Source of the DNA: Mycolicibacterium nivoides
GTDB lineage: Bacteria > Actinomycetota > Actinomycetes > Mycobacteriales > Mycobacteriaceae
NCBI RefSeq assembly: GCF_003855255.1
Contig: NZ_CP034072.1
Span: 5,079,208 to 5,143,207 of the forward strand
Direction of reading: 5' to 3'
DNA: 64,000 nt
Shown: piece by piece, positions 47,930-57,911 of the stretch
Layout: each line of letters starts with the position of its first letter
Numbering within the stretch: the stretch's first letter is position 1
Notes under the pieces: model-generated
Seen by the model: only the letters and a program-made list of their open reading frames with translations
What the model was told of the DNA's origin: nothing
Databases searched by the model: none
Program-made: the position numbers and the translations under genes

Positions 47930-48658
47930 CTCGTCCCACACACAGGCCAGCGCCTCCGGACCTCGCGGGCCGAGCGGTTCGGCGAGAATGACGGGCGCCT
48001 GCGACATGAAACGCGGTGTGCCACCGCGATGTACGTCCGCCGCATGAGCCGTGAAGGGATGAAGCACATAGATGTCACCGGGCCGTCCGGTGGCGTGGGC
48101 CACCGGGCGGGCCCGGCTCGCCTCGTCCACCAGAGCACCGGCTTCGACGAAGTCGACCGGCTCCGGCCCGAGCACCCCGGCCACGTCGCGGTGCGAACCC
48201 ACCCGGACACGCGTCGGCGCATCGTCGGGCCCCACCTCAGACAGCAGGGTGAGCACCAGAACGGTGTGCGGCCGGCCGCTGACCGCCCACTGACCTCCGG
48301 GCAGCGGGGTGTTGGCATCGACGTGCCAGCCCCGGTCCCGCGCGGGCGGATCTACGGGAAACCGGACCGGGACGTTGCCCAGCGAGCCCCGCGGCAGCCA
48401 ACCGCCGGTTCCGCAGATCCCGTTCAGGGCGTCGGCCAGCGGGGCGCTGCCCACAACCTGCCCGAACGCGCCCGCGCCGGTCAGATCCGCCGTCCACACC
48501 ACCGGGGCGGTCCACGATGCCGGGTCGTCCGCGGACAGCCCGATCTGCGTCCAGAGCAGATGCCTGGCCGCATCGGCGATTTCGGCGGGGACGGCCCCCT
48601 CGATCTTGACGAACCCGTCCCGCTTGAATGCGTCGACGTTCACCACGCCGACCACCAT
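47915..48658 (-). CDS. PhyH-like Fe(II)/2-oxoglutarate dioxygenase
   Basis: The 247-residue protein is of the phytanoyl-CoA dioxygenase superfamily. The iron ligands are probably the HxD in [14 protein letters not shown] and a distal His in [15 protein letters not shown], followed by an Arg (TPRFMSQAP) that would bind 2-oxoglutarate. It hydroxylates an unknown small substrate or acyl chain. It converges on mftR with a 15-bp overlap and stands divergent from the sigma factor gene. I see no link to mycofactocin beyond location. Confidence 0.85.
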   Translation of the reverse strand: MVVGVVNVDAFKRDGFVKIEGAVPAEIADAARHLLWTQIGLSADDPASWTAPVVWTADLTGAGAFGQVVGSAPLADALNGICGTGGWLPRGSLGNVPVRFPVDPPARDRGWHVDANTPLPGGQWAVSGRPHTVLVLTLLSEVGPDDAPTRVRVGSHRDVAGVLGPEPVDFVEAGALVDEASRARPVAHATGRPGDIYVLHPFTAHAADVHRGGTPRFMSQAPVILAEPLGPRGPEALACVWDELARG

Positions 48659-48752
48659 GACGCACGCGGCCCGACCGGGGCCAATGATTTTCCGGCGAAA
48701 TTTGTTGGCCCAACCCCGTCGGAGTTCGGCCCCCGGCGGCGACGATAAGGGT

Positions 48753-49265
48753 GTGAGCGCCGAAACTGACGCTCCGCGGATACTGCTGAGGTGCTACGAC
48801 GAGGCCCTGCCAGTGGTGTACGGCTACTTCGTACGACGCTGCGGTGACCGCGGAACCGCCGAGGACCTGACGTCGGAGACGTTCCTGGCCGCAATGGACG
48901 CGGCCCGCAGACCGTCGCCGCCGCCGATCTCGGTGCCTTGGTTGATCGGGGTGGCCAGGCACAAACTCGCCGACCATTACCGTCGGCGTCACGACCGGTT
49001 CACCGTGCCGGTGGCCGAGCTGCCCGAACCGGTGGATCCGGCGGATGACTGGGACGCCGAACTGGATCGAATTGTGGCCGAATCGGTTCTGGCCCGGCTA
49101 CCCGAACAGCACCGCACGGTCCTCGTCCTGCGCTACCTCGATGACTGCTCGGTGCCCGAATGCGCCGAGCTGATCGGCCGCACGGTGCACGCCACCGAGG
49201 CCCTGCTGGTGCGGGCCCGCCGCGCCTTCAGGTCCCAGTACCCGACGGAGGGAGGGACGTCGTGA
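48753..49265 (+). CDS. ECF-type RNA polymerase sigma factor
   Basis: The 170-residue sigma factor has region 2 (VVYGYFVRRCGDRGTAEDLT, then SETFLAAM) and region 4 (LPEQHRTVLVLRYLDDCSVP, then ECAELIGRTVHATEALLVRA). It starts at GTG 48753 with AAGGG upstream; reading frame and family length support this. Its stop overlaps the next GTG as GTGA, so the VOC-domain gene is translated with it. No classical anti-sigma gene adjoins; the VOC protein may take that place. The target promoters are unknown. Confidence 0.88.
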   Translation: MSAETDAPRILLRCYDEALPVVYGYFVRRCGDRGTAEDLTSETFLAAMDAARRPSPPPISVPWLIGVARHKLADHYRRRHDRFTVPVAELPEPVDPADDWDAELDRIVAESVLARLPEQHRTVLVLRYLDDCSVPECAELIGRTVHATEALLVRARRAFRSQYPTEGGTS

Positions 49266-50542
49266 TCAACAGCCACGATCCGCTGACCGTGCTGAACGGC
49301 AACGACCACCCGGTCTCCCCCGATCCGGCGTTCGCGGCCCGGCTGCGCGCGCGGCTGGAATCGGCCCTCACCCTGCCCACGCACGCCCAAGGAGTTGACA
49401 TGAGCGGAACCGACACTGCCATCGCCGAACTGAACGAGCCCCCGGCCACCCCGGCTCCCCCGCGGCCCGCTGCGATCCCGTATCTGGCCGTACCCGACGC
49501 CCGCGCCGCCATCGCCTGGTACATCGAAGCCCTCGGGGCCGTACAGATCGGCGAACCGGTGGTGATGGACGACGGCCGTATCGGCCACGCCGAGCTCGAG
49601 CTGGGCGACGGGGTGTTCTACCTGGCCGACGAGTACCCGGAGTTGGGCCTGAAGGCGCCTGCACCACAGGCCAATTCGGTCAGCCTGATGCTGGCCGTGC
49701 CCGACACCGACGCGGTGCTGGAACGCGCCAGGAACCTGGGGGCACTCGTACAGCGCGAGCCCTACGAGAGCTACGGCACCCGCAATGCGGCGATCATCGA
49801 CCCGTCCGGCCACCGCTGGATGCTGACCGGGGCGGCGACCGGAGCCGTCACCCCCATCCAGCACGGCGACGTCGGCTACGTCTCGGTCTGGGCACCCGAT
49901 ATCGCGCGTGCCGCCCGGTTCTACGGCCACGTGCTGGGCTGGACCTTTGACCCGGCCACCCGGCAGGTCACCAACACCGAACAGCACATCGGCATCTTCA
50001 ACGCCGACGGTCCGCCCACCCTCTTCTGCTGCTACGCGGTGACCGATCTGGACGGGGCCCGCCAGGCCATCCTGGCAGGCGGCGGCCAACCCGGAGAGAC
50101 CCAGGAGTTCGACTTCGGCACCGTGCTGGACGCCACCGACCCGGCCGGAACCGCCTTCGCGGTGTTCCAGCCGACCTCCGTCATCCCCCGCCCCAAGCTC
50201 AATGGTGCTGGGCCGGGCGAGCTTTCGTACATCACCTATGAAGTGCCCGACTCGACGGCGTTCAAGGCGTTCTACAGCCGGCTGTTCTTCTGGACCTTCG
50301 AATCCGGCCGGATCGACGACGGCTGGGGGGTACAGGGCAGCCAGCCGATGTCAGGGATGGCCGGCGGCGCCGCACAGGCTGTGACCGTGCCGATGTGGAC
50401 GGTCGCCGATATCGATGCCGCGGTCAGCCGCGTCGGCGAGGCCGGCGGCACCGTGTTGCAGCAGCCGTCACGACAGGACTACGGGCTGATGGCCGAGTGC
50501 ACCGACGACCAGGGCGGCCGGTTCTACCTCGGCCAGTTCTAG
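49262..50542 (+). CDS. Triple VOC (glyoxalase-fold) protein coupled to an ECF sigma factor
   Basis: The 426-residue protein has an N-terminal short segment (INSHDPLTVLNGNDHPVSPD, then FAARLRARLESAL) and three VOC/glyoxalase modules: residues about 60-175 (IPYLAVPDARAAIAWYIEAL), 190-300 (GYVSVWAPDIARAARFYGHV) and 310-426 (ELSYITYEVPDSTAFKAFYS). The double-module 27-kDa mycobacterial antigen Rv0577 is the nearest remembered relative of the last two. The N-terminal segment recurs in actinobacterial proteins encoded next to ECF sigma factors. Ligand and function are unknown; it may be a sigma-associated sensor. Confidence 0.82.
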   Translation: MINSHDPLTVLNGNDHPVSPDPAFAARLRARLESALTLPTHAQGVDMSGTDTAIAELNEPPATPAPPRPAAIPYLAVPDARAAIAWYIEALGAVQIGEPVVMDDGRIGHAELELGDGVFYLADEYPELGLKAPAPQANSVSLMLAVPDTDAVLERARNLGALVQREPYESYGTRNAAIIDPSGHRWMLTGAATGAVTPIQHGDVGYVSVWAPDIARAARFYGHVLGWTFDPATRQVTNTEQHIGIFNADGPPTLFCCYAVTDLDGARQAILAGGGQPGETQEFDFGTVLDATDPAGTAFAVFQPTSVIPRPKLNGAGPGELSYITYEVPDSTAFKAFYSRLFFWTFESGRIDDGWGVQGSQPMSGMAGGAAQAVTVPMWTVADIDAAVSRVGEAGGTVLQQPSRQDYGLMAECTDDQGGRFYLGQF

Positions 50543-50603
50543 AGCGAGTTGGGTGCGTTCAGCGGCGCCCACCGCCGCCAAACGCACCCAAATCGCAGGA
50601 AAG

Positions 50604-51791
50604 TCAGCCCAGGACGTCGGAGATGGGGGCGCCTGCGGCGATCTTGCCGCGGGCCTTCATCACCTTGCCGGGCATGCCGCCGCCGACCACACCGACCACG
50701 ACACCGTCGCGCTCGTAGAAGGCCAGGAACTTGCGGCCGTCGTCCTCGACCACGTGCACGACATCGTCGGCCTCGGGCTCGCCCAGGCACTGGATCTTGA
50801 CGTCGTACTGATCGCTCCAGAAGTACGGCACCGACACGACGGGTGAGGCCTCCTGGCCCAGGATCGCCGGCACCATGGCGCGCGCCTGATCCGCGACGTT
50901 GCTCCAATGCTCAACGCGCGCTTGGTCACCCACGTGATCGCGCCACGATGCGACATCTCCGATGGCCCACACTCCCGCCGCACTGGACCGGCCGACCTCG
51001 TCGCACACCACGCCGTTGTCGAGCTCGATCCCGCTGCCCTCGAGCCACTCGACCGCCGGGTGCGAACCGATACCGACCACCACAAGATCGGCGTCGAGCT
51101 CGGTGCCGTCACCGAGCACCACCTGCTCGACCTTGTCGGTGCCGCGTACCTCGGACACCCCGACACCACAGCGCACGTCGACGCCTTCGGCCTGGTGCAG
51201 CCGGGTCACCAGGGCGCCGATCTGCTCGCCCAGCACCGAGGCCAGCGGTGTCGGCTGAGGCTCCACCAGCGCCACCTCGACACCCAGCTTGCGCAGGCTC
51301 GCGGCCACCTCGCAGCCAATGAAGCCCGCTCCGACCACCACGGCGCGCTGGGCCTTGCCGGCGTGTTCGCGCAGGGCCATGCTCTCGTCGTAGGACCGCA
51401 GCACGTGGATGCCGGCCAGATCGCCGAAGGACCGGATGCGCTTGGGCACCAGTCCGGTGGCGATGACGAGCTCGTCGTAGGCCACGTCGCTGCCGTCGGC
51501 CAGCTTCAATGTCTTGGCGGCGGTGTCCACCGATTGCGCGGCAGAGCCGAGCCGCAGCGTGATGTCGTTCTCGGCGTAGAACTCGGCCGGCTTGAGCGTG
51601 ACGTCGTCGGTCTCGGCACGCAGCACTTCCTTGGAGAGTGGCGGCCGGTCGTAAGGGAGATGGTCCTCGTCGCTGACGATCGTGATGGGCCCGGCGTACT
51701 CCGACCGGCGCAGCTGTTCGGCCGTCCGGGCCGCAGCCAAGCCGCCGCCGACGATGACGATGCCCGCCGCTGATCCCGTTGAAGTAGTCAC
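50604..51791 (-). CDS. NAD(P)H:ferredoxin reductase-like FAD protein (Rv0688 type)
   Basis: The 395-residue flavoprotein has two Rossmann loops: IVGGGLAAARTAEQLRRSEY for FAD (near residue 15) and AVVVGAGFIGCEVAASLRKL for NAD (near 150). A DRPPLSKEVL motif follows the first, and VWAIGDVASWRDHV comes late. It is the ferredoxin-reductase class and the position matches Rv0688 in the mycofactocin region of M. tuberculosis. Its redox partner is not adjacent. A start at 51791 is the ATG after ACTTCAACGGGATCAGC on the minus strand. Confidence 0.9.
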   Translation of the reverse strand: MTTSTGSAAGIVIVGGGLAAARTAEQLRRSEYAGPITIVSDEDHLPYDRPPLSKEVLRAETDDVTLKPAEFYAENDITLRLGSAAQSVDTAAKTLKLADGSDVAYDELVIATGLVPKRIRSFGDLAGIHVLRSYDESMALREHAGKAQRAVVVGAGFIGCEVAASLRKLGVEVALVEPQPTPLASVLGEQIGALVTRLHQAEGVDVRCGVGVSEVRGTDKVEQVVLGDGTELDADLVVVGIGSHPAVEWLEGSGIELDNGVVCDEVGRSSAAGVWAIGDVASWRDHVGDQARVEHWSNVADQARAMVPAILGQEASPVVSVPYFWSDQYDVKIQCLGEPEADDVVHVVEDDGRKFLAFYERDGVVVGVVGGGMPGKVMKARGKIAAGAPISDVLG

Positions 51792-51889
51792 GTGGGGTTT
51801 TTACACGATCGGGGTTAAGCGTTGTAGGGCACCCTACGTTTGCGCAGGCCGATGACCTACCGCCGATTCTGCTCCTCGCGTGCGCGGCG

Positions 51890-52348
51890 TCACGACCGGC
51901 CCCGGTCTATGACGTTGGTGAGCACCACGATGCTCTCGCTGCGCTCGATTCGAGCTGTTGAGCGGATGCGTTCCAGGGCCTCTTCGAGGTGGCGCATGTC
52001 GCGCGCCAGCACGTGCAGGATGGCGTCGGCGGTACCGGTCACCGTAGCCGCACTGACCACCTCTGGGATGTCGATCCAGGCCGCGCGCAACTGATCCGGC
52101 GAGATGGTGCCCTGGCAGAACACCTGCACATATGCCTCGGTACTCCAGCCGAGCACATTGCGGTCGACCACTGTGGTGAAGCCGCGGATCACCCCGTCGG
52201 CGACCATGCGGTCCACCCGCCTCTTGACCGCGGGCGCCGACAGGTTCACCCGCTGCCCGATCTCGGCGAATGTCGCCCTGGCGTGCTCGGTGAGTTCGGC
52301 CAGAATCCGCTCGTCTGTGTCGTCCAGACGTTCCACATCGACCTCCAC
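51890..52348 (-). CDS. Lrp/AsnC family regulator of the arginine/ornithine operon
   Basis: The 152-residue regulator has an N-terminal AsnC helix-turn-helix (TDERILAELTEHARATFAEI, then GQRVNLSAPAVKRRVDRMVA) and a C-terminal RAM effector domain (STEAYVQVFCQGTISPDQLR). It is divergent from the ddaH-rocD-rocE-usp operon with a 101-bp intergenic gap, the arrangement of Rv2324 with Rv2323c-Rv2319c. It probably activates the operon when arginine or ornithine is bound. Confidence 0.92.
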   Translation of the reverse strand: MEVDVERLDDTDERILAELTEHARATFAEIGQRVNLSAPAVKRRVDRMVADGVIRGFTTVVDRNVLGWSTEAYVQVFCQGTISPDQLRAAWIDIPEVVSAATVTGTADAILHVLARDMRHLEEALERIRSTARIERSESIVVLTNVIDRGRS

Positions 52349-52449
52349 GCAACAAAACGTCGTCAGCTCACGGTTTCTGCAATATATCCCTGCATATCAC
52401 GCAACAAGAAGCGATTGATTGCGCTGTCGGCACTTCATATCGTCGATTC

Positions 52450-53316
52450 ATGACGATTTTCGACGAAGTCGTGCACGACACCGTGCCCCAAACCGGCGGC
52501 GCGCCAGCGCCCACACGGACCGCGACGAACCGCCACTACGCCATGACCGCTCCCGAGTACTTCACCGTCGAATACGCCATCAACCCGTGGATGGACACCT
52601 CCACGCCCGTGGACACCGCGCTCGCACTGGACCAGTGGGACACGCTGCGCCGGGTGTACGCCGAGCTCGGCCACACCGTCGAGCTGGTGACACCGCTCGA
52701 CGGCCTGCCCGACATGGTCTACGCCGCCAACGGAGGTTTCCTGGTCGGGGACACCGCAGTGGTGGCCCGCTTCGCCTACCCGCAACGGGCCGGCGAGGCC
52801 GATGCCTACGCCGAATGGATGGCGGCGGCCGGATATCGGACGGCCCGCACCGACCACGTCAACGAAGGCCAGGGCGACCTGCTGCTCGTCGGGTCGAACC
52901 TGTTGGCCGGATACGGTTTTCGCACCGACCGGCGCGCCCACGACGAGATCGCGGCCATCACCGGTCTGGACGTGACCAGCCTGGAACTCGTCGACCCCCG
53001 CTTCTATCACCTCGATACCGCACTGGCCGTGCTCGACGACTCGACGATCGCCTACTATCCCCCGGCCTTCAGCGACAACGCCCGCCGGCGAATCGGCGAA
53101 CTGTTCGGCGACGCCATCGAAGTGGGCTCGGCCGACGCCTACGTCCTCGGTCTGAACGTGGTGTCCGACGGCCGCCACGTCGTCATGCCCGCGGCCGCCA
53201 CCGGATTCGCGGGCCAACTGCGCCGGGCCGGATTCGAGCCGATCGGTGTCGATCTGTCCGAACTCCTCAAAGGCGGCGGATCCGTCAAATGCTGCACCCT
53301 GGAGCGGCATCCATGA
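52450..53316 (+). CDS. ddaH: Dimethylargininase/arginine-guanidino hydrolase-like protein
   Basis: The 288-residue protein has the five-bladed propeller fold of the amidinotransferase/DDAH superfamily. It shows DMVYAANGGFLVGD, VNEGQGDLL, LVDPRFYHLDTALAVLDDS (with a catalytic His) and GGGSVKCCTLERHP with the nucleophilic Cys near the end. DDAHs convert methylated arginine to citrulline; some relatives convert arginine to ornithine. With rocD and rocE following, an ornithine-feeding role is attractive. Rv2323c is the homologue. It overlaps rocD by ATGA. Confidence 0.88.
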   Translation: MTIFDEVVHDTVPQTGGAPAPTRTATNRHYAMTAPEYFTVEYAINPWMDTSTPVDTALALDQWDTLRRVYAELGHTVELVTPLDGLPDMVYAANGGFLVGDTAVVARFAYPQRAGEADAYAEWMAAAGYRTARTDHVNEGQGDLLLVGSNLLAGYGFRTDRRAHDEIAAITGLDVTSLELVDPRFYHLDTALAVLDDSTIAYYPPAFSDNARRRIGELFGDAIEVGSADAYVLGLNVVSDGRHVVMPAAATGFAGQLRRAGFEPIGVDLSELLKGGGSVKCCTLERHP

Positions 53317-54563
53317 CCATGCTGGACAGTGTGGACAATCAGGCCACCCCGGATTCCGCGACCGAATCGGCGATCGCACTCGACGATCGCTATGTCGCCC
53401 ACAACTACTCACCGCTGCCGGTCGTCGCGGAAACCGCAGAGGGGGCGTGGATCACCGATGTGACCGGCCGGCGCTACCTCGATTGCCTCGCCGCCTATTC
53501 GGCCGTCAACTTCGGCCACCGCAATCCCGAGATCATCGCCGCCGCGCACGCCCAACTGGACCGGCTGACCCTGGTGAGCCGCGCCTTCCACTCCGACCGG
53601 CTCGGTCCGTTCGCGCAGGCATTGGCCGAATTGTGCGGCAAAGACATGGTGCTTCCGATGAACAGCGGCGCCGAGGCTGTCGAGAGCGGCATCAAGGTGG
53701 CCCGCAAATGGGGAGCCGACGTCAAGGGCGTGCCCGCCGGAGAAACGAATATCGTCGTGGCGCAGAACAACTTCCATGGTCGCACCACCACGATCATCAG
53801 TTTCTCCGATGACGAGTCCGCGCGCCGGGGCTTCGGCCCCTACACACCCGGGTTCCGCTCGGTGCCGTTCGGCGACCACCGGGCGCTCGCCGACGCGATC
53901 GACGCGAACACCGCCGCGGTGCTGATCGAGCCGATCCAGGGAGAGGCGGGCATCATCGTCCCGCCCGCGGACTTCCTGCCCCGGGTCCGCGAGATCTGTA
54001 CCCGCAACAACGTGCTGATGATCGCCGACGAGATCCAGTCCGGCCTGGCCCGCACCGGACGCACCTTCGCCTGCGAACACTGGGATGTGGTTCCCGACGT
54101 GTACCTGCTCGGCAAGGCTCTGGGCGGTGGCGTGGTACCGCTGTCCGCGGTGGTGGCCGACCGCGACGTACTCGGCGTGCTGCACCCCGGCGAGCACGGC
54201 TCCACCTTCGGCGGCAACCCGCTGGCCACGGCCATCGGCACCACGGTCGTCGGCATGCTGCGCCGTGGCGAATTCCAGCTCCGTTCAACCCAACTCGGGG
54301 AGCATCTGCACGACCGGCTCACCGGGTTGATCGGGCACGGGGTGACCGCCGTGCGAGGCATGGGCCTGTGGGCGGGGGTGGACATCGACCCGGATCTGGG
54401 CACCGGCAAGCAGCTCGGCCTCGCGTTGGCCGATCGCGGTGTGCTGGTCAAGGACACCCACGGCTCGACCCTGCGGTTCGCCCCGCCCCTGGTGGTGACC
54501 GCCGACGAGCTCGACTGGGCCGTTGACCAATTCGCTGACACCCTGACCGAGGCGCACCGATAA
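53313..54563 (+). CDS. rocD: Ornithine aminotransferase
   Basis: The 416-residue PLP enzyme transfers the delta-amino group of ornithine to 2-oxoglutarate, giving glutamate semialdehyde. Class-III aminotransferase features are MNSGAEAVESGIKVARKWG, NFHGRTTTIISFS, ADEIQSGLARTG and the PLP lysine in LLGKALGGGVVPLS. It is a single intact frame. In M. tuberculosis the equivalent is split as rocD1/rocD2. It lies between ddaH (4-nt overlap) and rocE. Confidence 0.96.
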   Translation: MTMLDSVDNQATPDSATESAIALDDRYVAHNYSPLPVVAETAEGAWITDVTGRRYLDCLAAYSAVNFGHRNPEIIAAAHAQLDRLTLVSRAFHSDRLGPFAQALAELCGKDMVLPMNSGAEAVESGIKVARKWGADVKGVPAGETNIVVAQNNFHGRTTTIISFSDDESARRGFGPYTPGFRSVPFGDHRALADAIDANTAAVLIEPIQGEAGIIVPPADFLPRVREICTRNNVLMIADEIQSGLARTGRTFACEHWDVVPDVYLLGKALGGGVVPLSAVVADRDVLGVLHPGEHGSTFGGNPLATAIGTTVVGMLRRGEFQLRSTQLGEHLHDRLTGLIGHGVTAVRGMGLWAGVDIDPDLGTGKQLGLALADRGVLVKDTHGSTLRFAPPLVVTADELDWAVDQFADTLTEAHR

Positions 54564-54590
54564 TCGGTTGATCGGCACCAAGGAGGCACC

Positions 54591-56099
54591 ATGTCCGCCC
54601 CAGCCAACAGCTTGACCGGCCAGATGTTGCGACGAAGGCCCGTTCTCGGTGCTCCGGTCGCGCACGGCGCCTCCGACCACCTCCGACGAAGTATCGGCAC
54701 GTTCCAGCTGACGCTGTTCGGCGTCGGCGCGACGGTCGGCACCGGCATCTTCATCGTGCTGCAGCAGGCCGTGCCCAAAGCCGGTCCCGCAGTGCTGGTG
54801 TCGTTCGTGGTGGCCGGCATCGCCGCCGGGTTGTCGGCGATCTGCTATGCCGAAATGGCGGCGGCCGTACCGGTTTCGGGCTCCACCTACTCCTACGCCT
54901 ACACCACGATGGGCGAATTCATCGCGATGGGCGTCGCGGCCTGCCTGCTGCTGGAGTACGGCGTGTCCATGTCTGCGACCGCGATCGGCTGGAGCGGCTA
55001 CCTCAATCAGCTGCTGGACAACTGGTTCGGTTGGCGGTTGCCGCACGCACTGTCCGCGGCACCGTGGGGCGACAACCCCGGCCTGATCAACCTGCCCGCA
55101 ACGGTCCTGATCATCATGTGCGCCCTGCTGCTGATCCGCGGCGCCAGCGAGTCCGCGGCGGTCAACACCGTCATGGTGATCCTCAAGCTCGCCGTGCTCG
55201 GCATGTTCGTGGCCATCGCGTTCACCGCATTCACCACCGACCATTTCGCCGGGTTCTGGGAAAAGGGATTCGCCGGGATCACCGCCGCCGCCAGCACCAT
55301 CTTCTTCACATTCATCGGCCTGGACGCCGTGTCCACCGCCGGCGACGAGGTGAAGAACCCGCAGAAGACCATGCCGCGGGCGATCCTCGGGGCCCTGGTG
55401 GTCGTCACCAGCATCTACATCCTGGTCGCGTTCGCCGGCCTGGGCACCCAATCCGCCGACGAATTCGGTTCCGACGAGCAGTCCGAAGCCGGACTGTCGG
55501 TGATGCTCACCAACATCCTGCACGGGCAGACGTGGGCCAGCAGCATCCTCGCTTTCGGCGCGGTGATCTCGATCTTCTCGGTGACCCTGGTGGTGATGTA
55601 CGGCCAGACCCGCATCCTGTTCGCCATGGGCCGCGACGGCCTGCTGCCGCCGATGTTCGCAAAGGTGAACCCGCGCACCATGACTCCGGTGAACAACACC
55701 ATCGTCGTCGCGGCGGTGACCGGCACCCTGGCCGGGTTCGTGCCGCTGGACTATCTGTGGGATCTGGTCTCGATCGGCACGCTGGTGGCGTTCATCGTGG
55801 TGTCCATCGGCGTGATCCTCCTGCGGGTGCGGGAGCCGGACCTGCCGCGTTCCTTCAAGGTTCCCGGCTACCCGGTGACGCCGGTCCTGTCCGTGTTGGC
55901 CTGCCTGTTCGTGCTGTACGGCCTTCCGCGCATCACCTGGCTGTGGTTCAGCATCTGGGTCGCGCTCGTCCTCGCGTTCTACCTGCTGTGGAGCCGGCAT
56001 CACAGTGCTCTCAACGACGGCGGCGACGGATACATCCCCGGTGCGGCGGCCGGTGAGGACGACGTGATGACCACCCCCGGCGCCGAGGAGACCCGATGA
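54591..56099 (+). CDS. rocE: Amino acid permease (arginine/ornithine-type APC transporter)
   Basis: The 502-residue permease has about 12 helices of the APC/cationic amino acid transporter type. It opens LRRSIGTFQLTLFGVGATVG, TGIFIVLQQAVP and has GLDAVSTAGDEVKNPQKTMP, a signature of the CAT-like subgroup. An AAGGAGG site precedes the ATG. The operon position and the homology to Rv2320c (RocE) suggest import of arginine or ornithine. It overlaps usp by ATGA. Confidence 0.93.
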   Translation: MSAPANSLTGQMLRRRPVLGAPVAHGASDHLRRSIGTFQLTLFGVGATVGTGIFIVLQQAVPKAGPAVLVSFVVAGIAAGLSAICYAEMAAAVPVSGSTYSYAYTTMGEFIAMGVAACLLLEYGVSMSATAIGWSGYLNQLLDNWFGWRLPHALSAAPWGDNPGLINLPATVLIIMCALLLIRGASESAAVNTVMVILKLAVLGMFVAIAFTAFTTDHFAGFWEKGFAGITAAASTIFFTFIGLDAVSTAGDEVKNPQKTMPRAILGALVVVTSIYILVAFAGLGTQSADEFGSDEQSEAGLSVMLTNILHGQTWASSILAFGAVISIFSVTLVVMYGQTRILFAMGRDGLLPPMFAKVNPRTMTPVNNTIVVAAVTGTLAGFVPLDYLWDLVSIGTLVAFIVVSIGVILLRVREPDLPRSFKVPGYPVTPVLSVLACLFVLYGLPRITWLWFSIWVALVLAFYLLWSRHHSALNDGGDGYIPGAAAGEDDVMTTPGAEETR

Positions 56100-56977
56100 C
56101 CGTCGTCGTCGGGTATCTGGCCGGAAAGGGCGGGGCATCGGCACTGCACCTCGCGGTCGGTGCGGCCCGCACCCTGAACACCTCGCTGGCGGTGGCCACC
56201 GTCGTCCCGCGTCCATGGCTGAACCCGTCACCGGCGCGCGTCGACGCCGAATATGCCGAGTACGCAGCACAGTTGGCAGCATCCTCGGCCGAACAGGCAC
56301 GGCAGCACGTGTCCGCACTCGACGATCGCCTCGACGTCAGCTTCCACAAGTTCGCGCACCGCTCGGTATCCGGCGGACTGCTCGAAGCCGTTCACGAACT
56401 CGGCGCGGAGGTCCTCGTTCTCGGCTCGGCATCAGACGGCCAATTGGGCCAGGTGGTGGCGGGCTCGACCGCGGATCGGCTGCTGCACTCCTGCCCGGTC
56501 CCGTTGGCGATCAGCCCGCGCGGCTACCGCAGGCCGAAATCCGGTGCGCTGGCACGCATCACCTGCGCCTACCCGGGCTCTCCCGAAGCGGTGGCGGTGG
56601 TGCGGCAGGTGACCGACCTGAGCCGAAGACTGGATACACCGCTGCGCGTGGTCACCTTCGCGGTCCGGGGACGCAACATGTACCCGCCGACCGTCGGGCT
56701 GCACGCCGAGGACGCGATCCTGCAGGAATGGACGAAACAGGCCCAGCAGGCACTGACCCGGTTGAAGGACGAAAAGGTCATCGGCGACGACGTCGAACTG
56801 CAGGTCGTCACCGGCAACGACTGGAGTGACGCACTCGATGCCATCGACTGGCTCGAGGGTGAGATCCTGGCGATCGGAACCTCACCAGGCGGCGCGGTCG
56901 CCCGGGTTTTCCTGGGCTCGCATGGATCGAAGATCCTGCGGCACAGCCCGGTTCCGGTTCTCGTCCTCCCGGGCTGA
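56096..56977 (+). CDS. Universal stress protein, two-domain
   Basis: The 293-residue protein has two tandem USP domains. The first spans residues about 1-140 with VVVGYLAGKGGASALHLAVG and ends VLVLGSASDGQLGQVVAGST, with the phosphate-binding G-x2-G-x9-G-type loop. The second ends ILAIGTSPGGAVARVFLGSH, then SPVPVLVLPG. Such proteins bind ATP or cAMP-like ligands. It is translationally coupled to rocE, as Rv2319c is. Confidence 0.92.
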   Translation: MTVVVGYLAGKGGASALHLAVGAARTLNTSLAVATVVPRPWLNPSPARVDAEYAEYAAQLAASSAEQARQHVSALDDRLDVSFHKFAHRSVSGGLLEAVHELGAEVLVLGSASDGQLGQVVAGSTADRLLHSCPVPLAISPRGYRRPKSGALARITCAYPGSPEAVAVVRQVTDLSRRLDTPLRVVTFAVRGRNMYPPTVGLHAEDAILQEWTKQAQQALTRLKDEKVIGDDVELQVVTGNDWSDALDAIDWLEGEILAIGTSPGGAVARVFLGSHGSKILRHSPVPVLVLPG

Positions 56978-56991
56978 CCGCTCCGGAACCG

Positions 56992-57858
<867 letters not shown>

Positions 57859-57911
57859 TCAGTGAGTCTGGCCACAGGCTAACAGCAGAAGTAGAACGTG
57901 TTCCTGGACTC

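Noticed and set aside
54285..56318. Open frame of about 677 codons on the minus strand
   Set aside because: Antisense to rocD, rocE and usp; His/Gln/Asp-rich shadow without any family feature.
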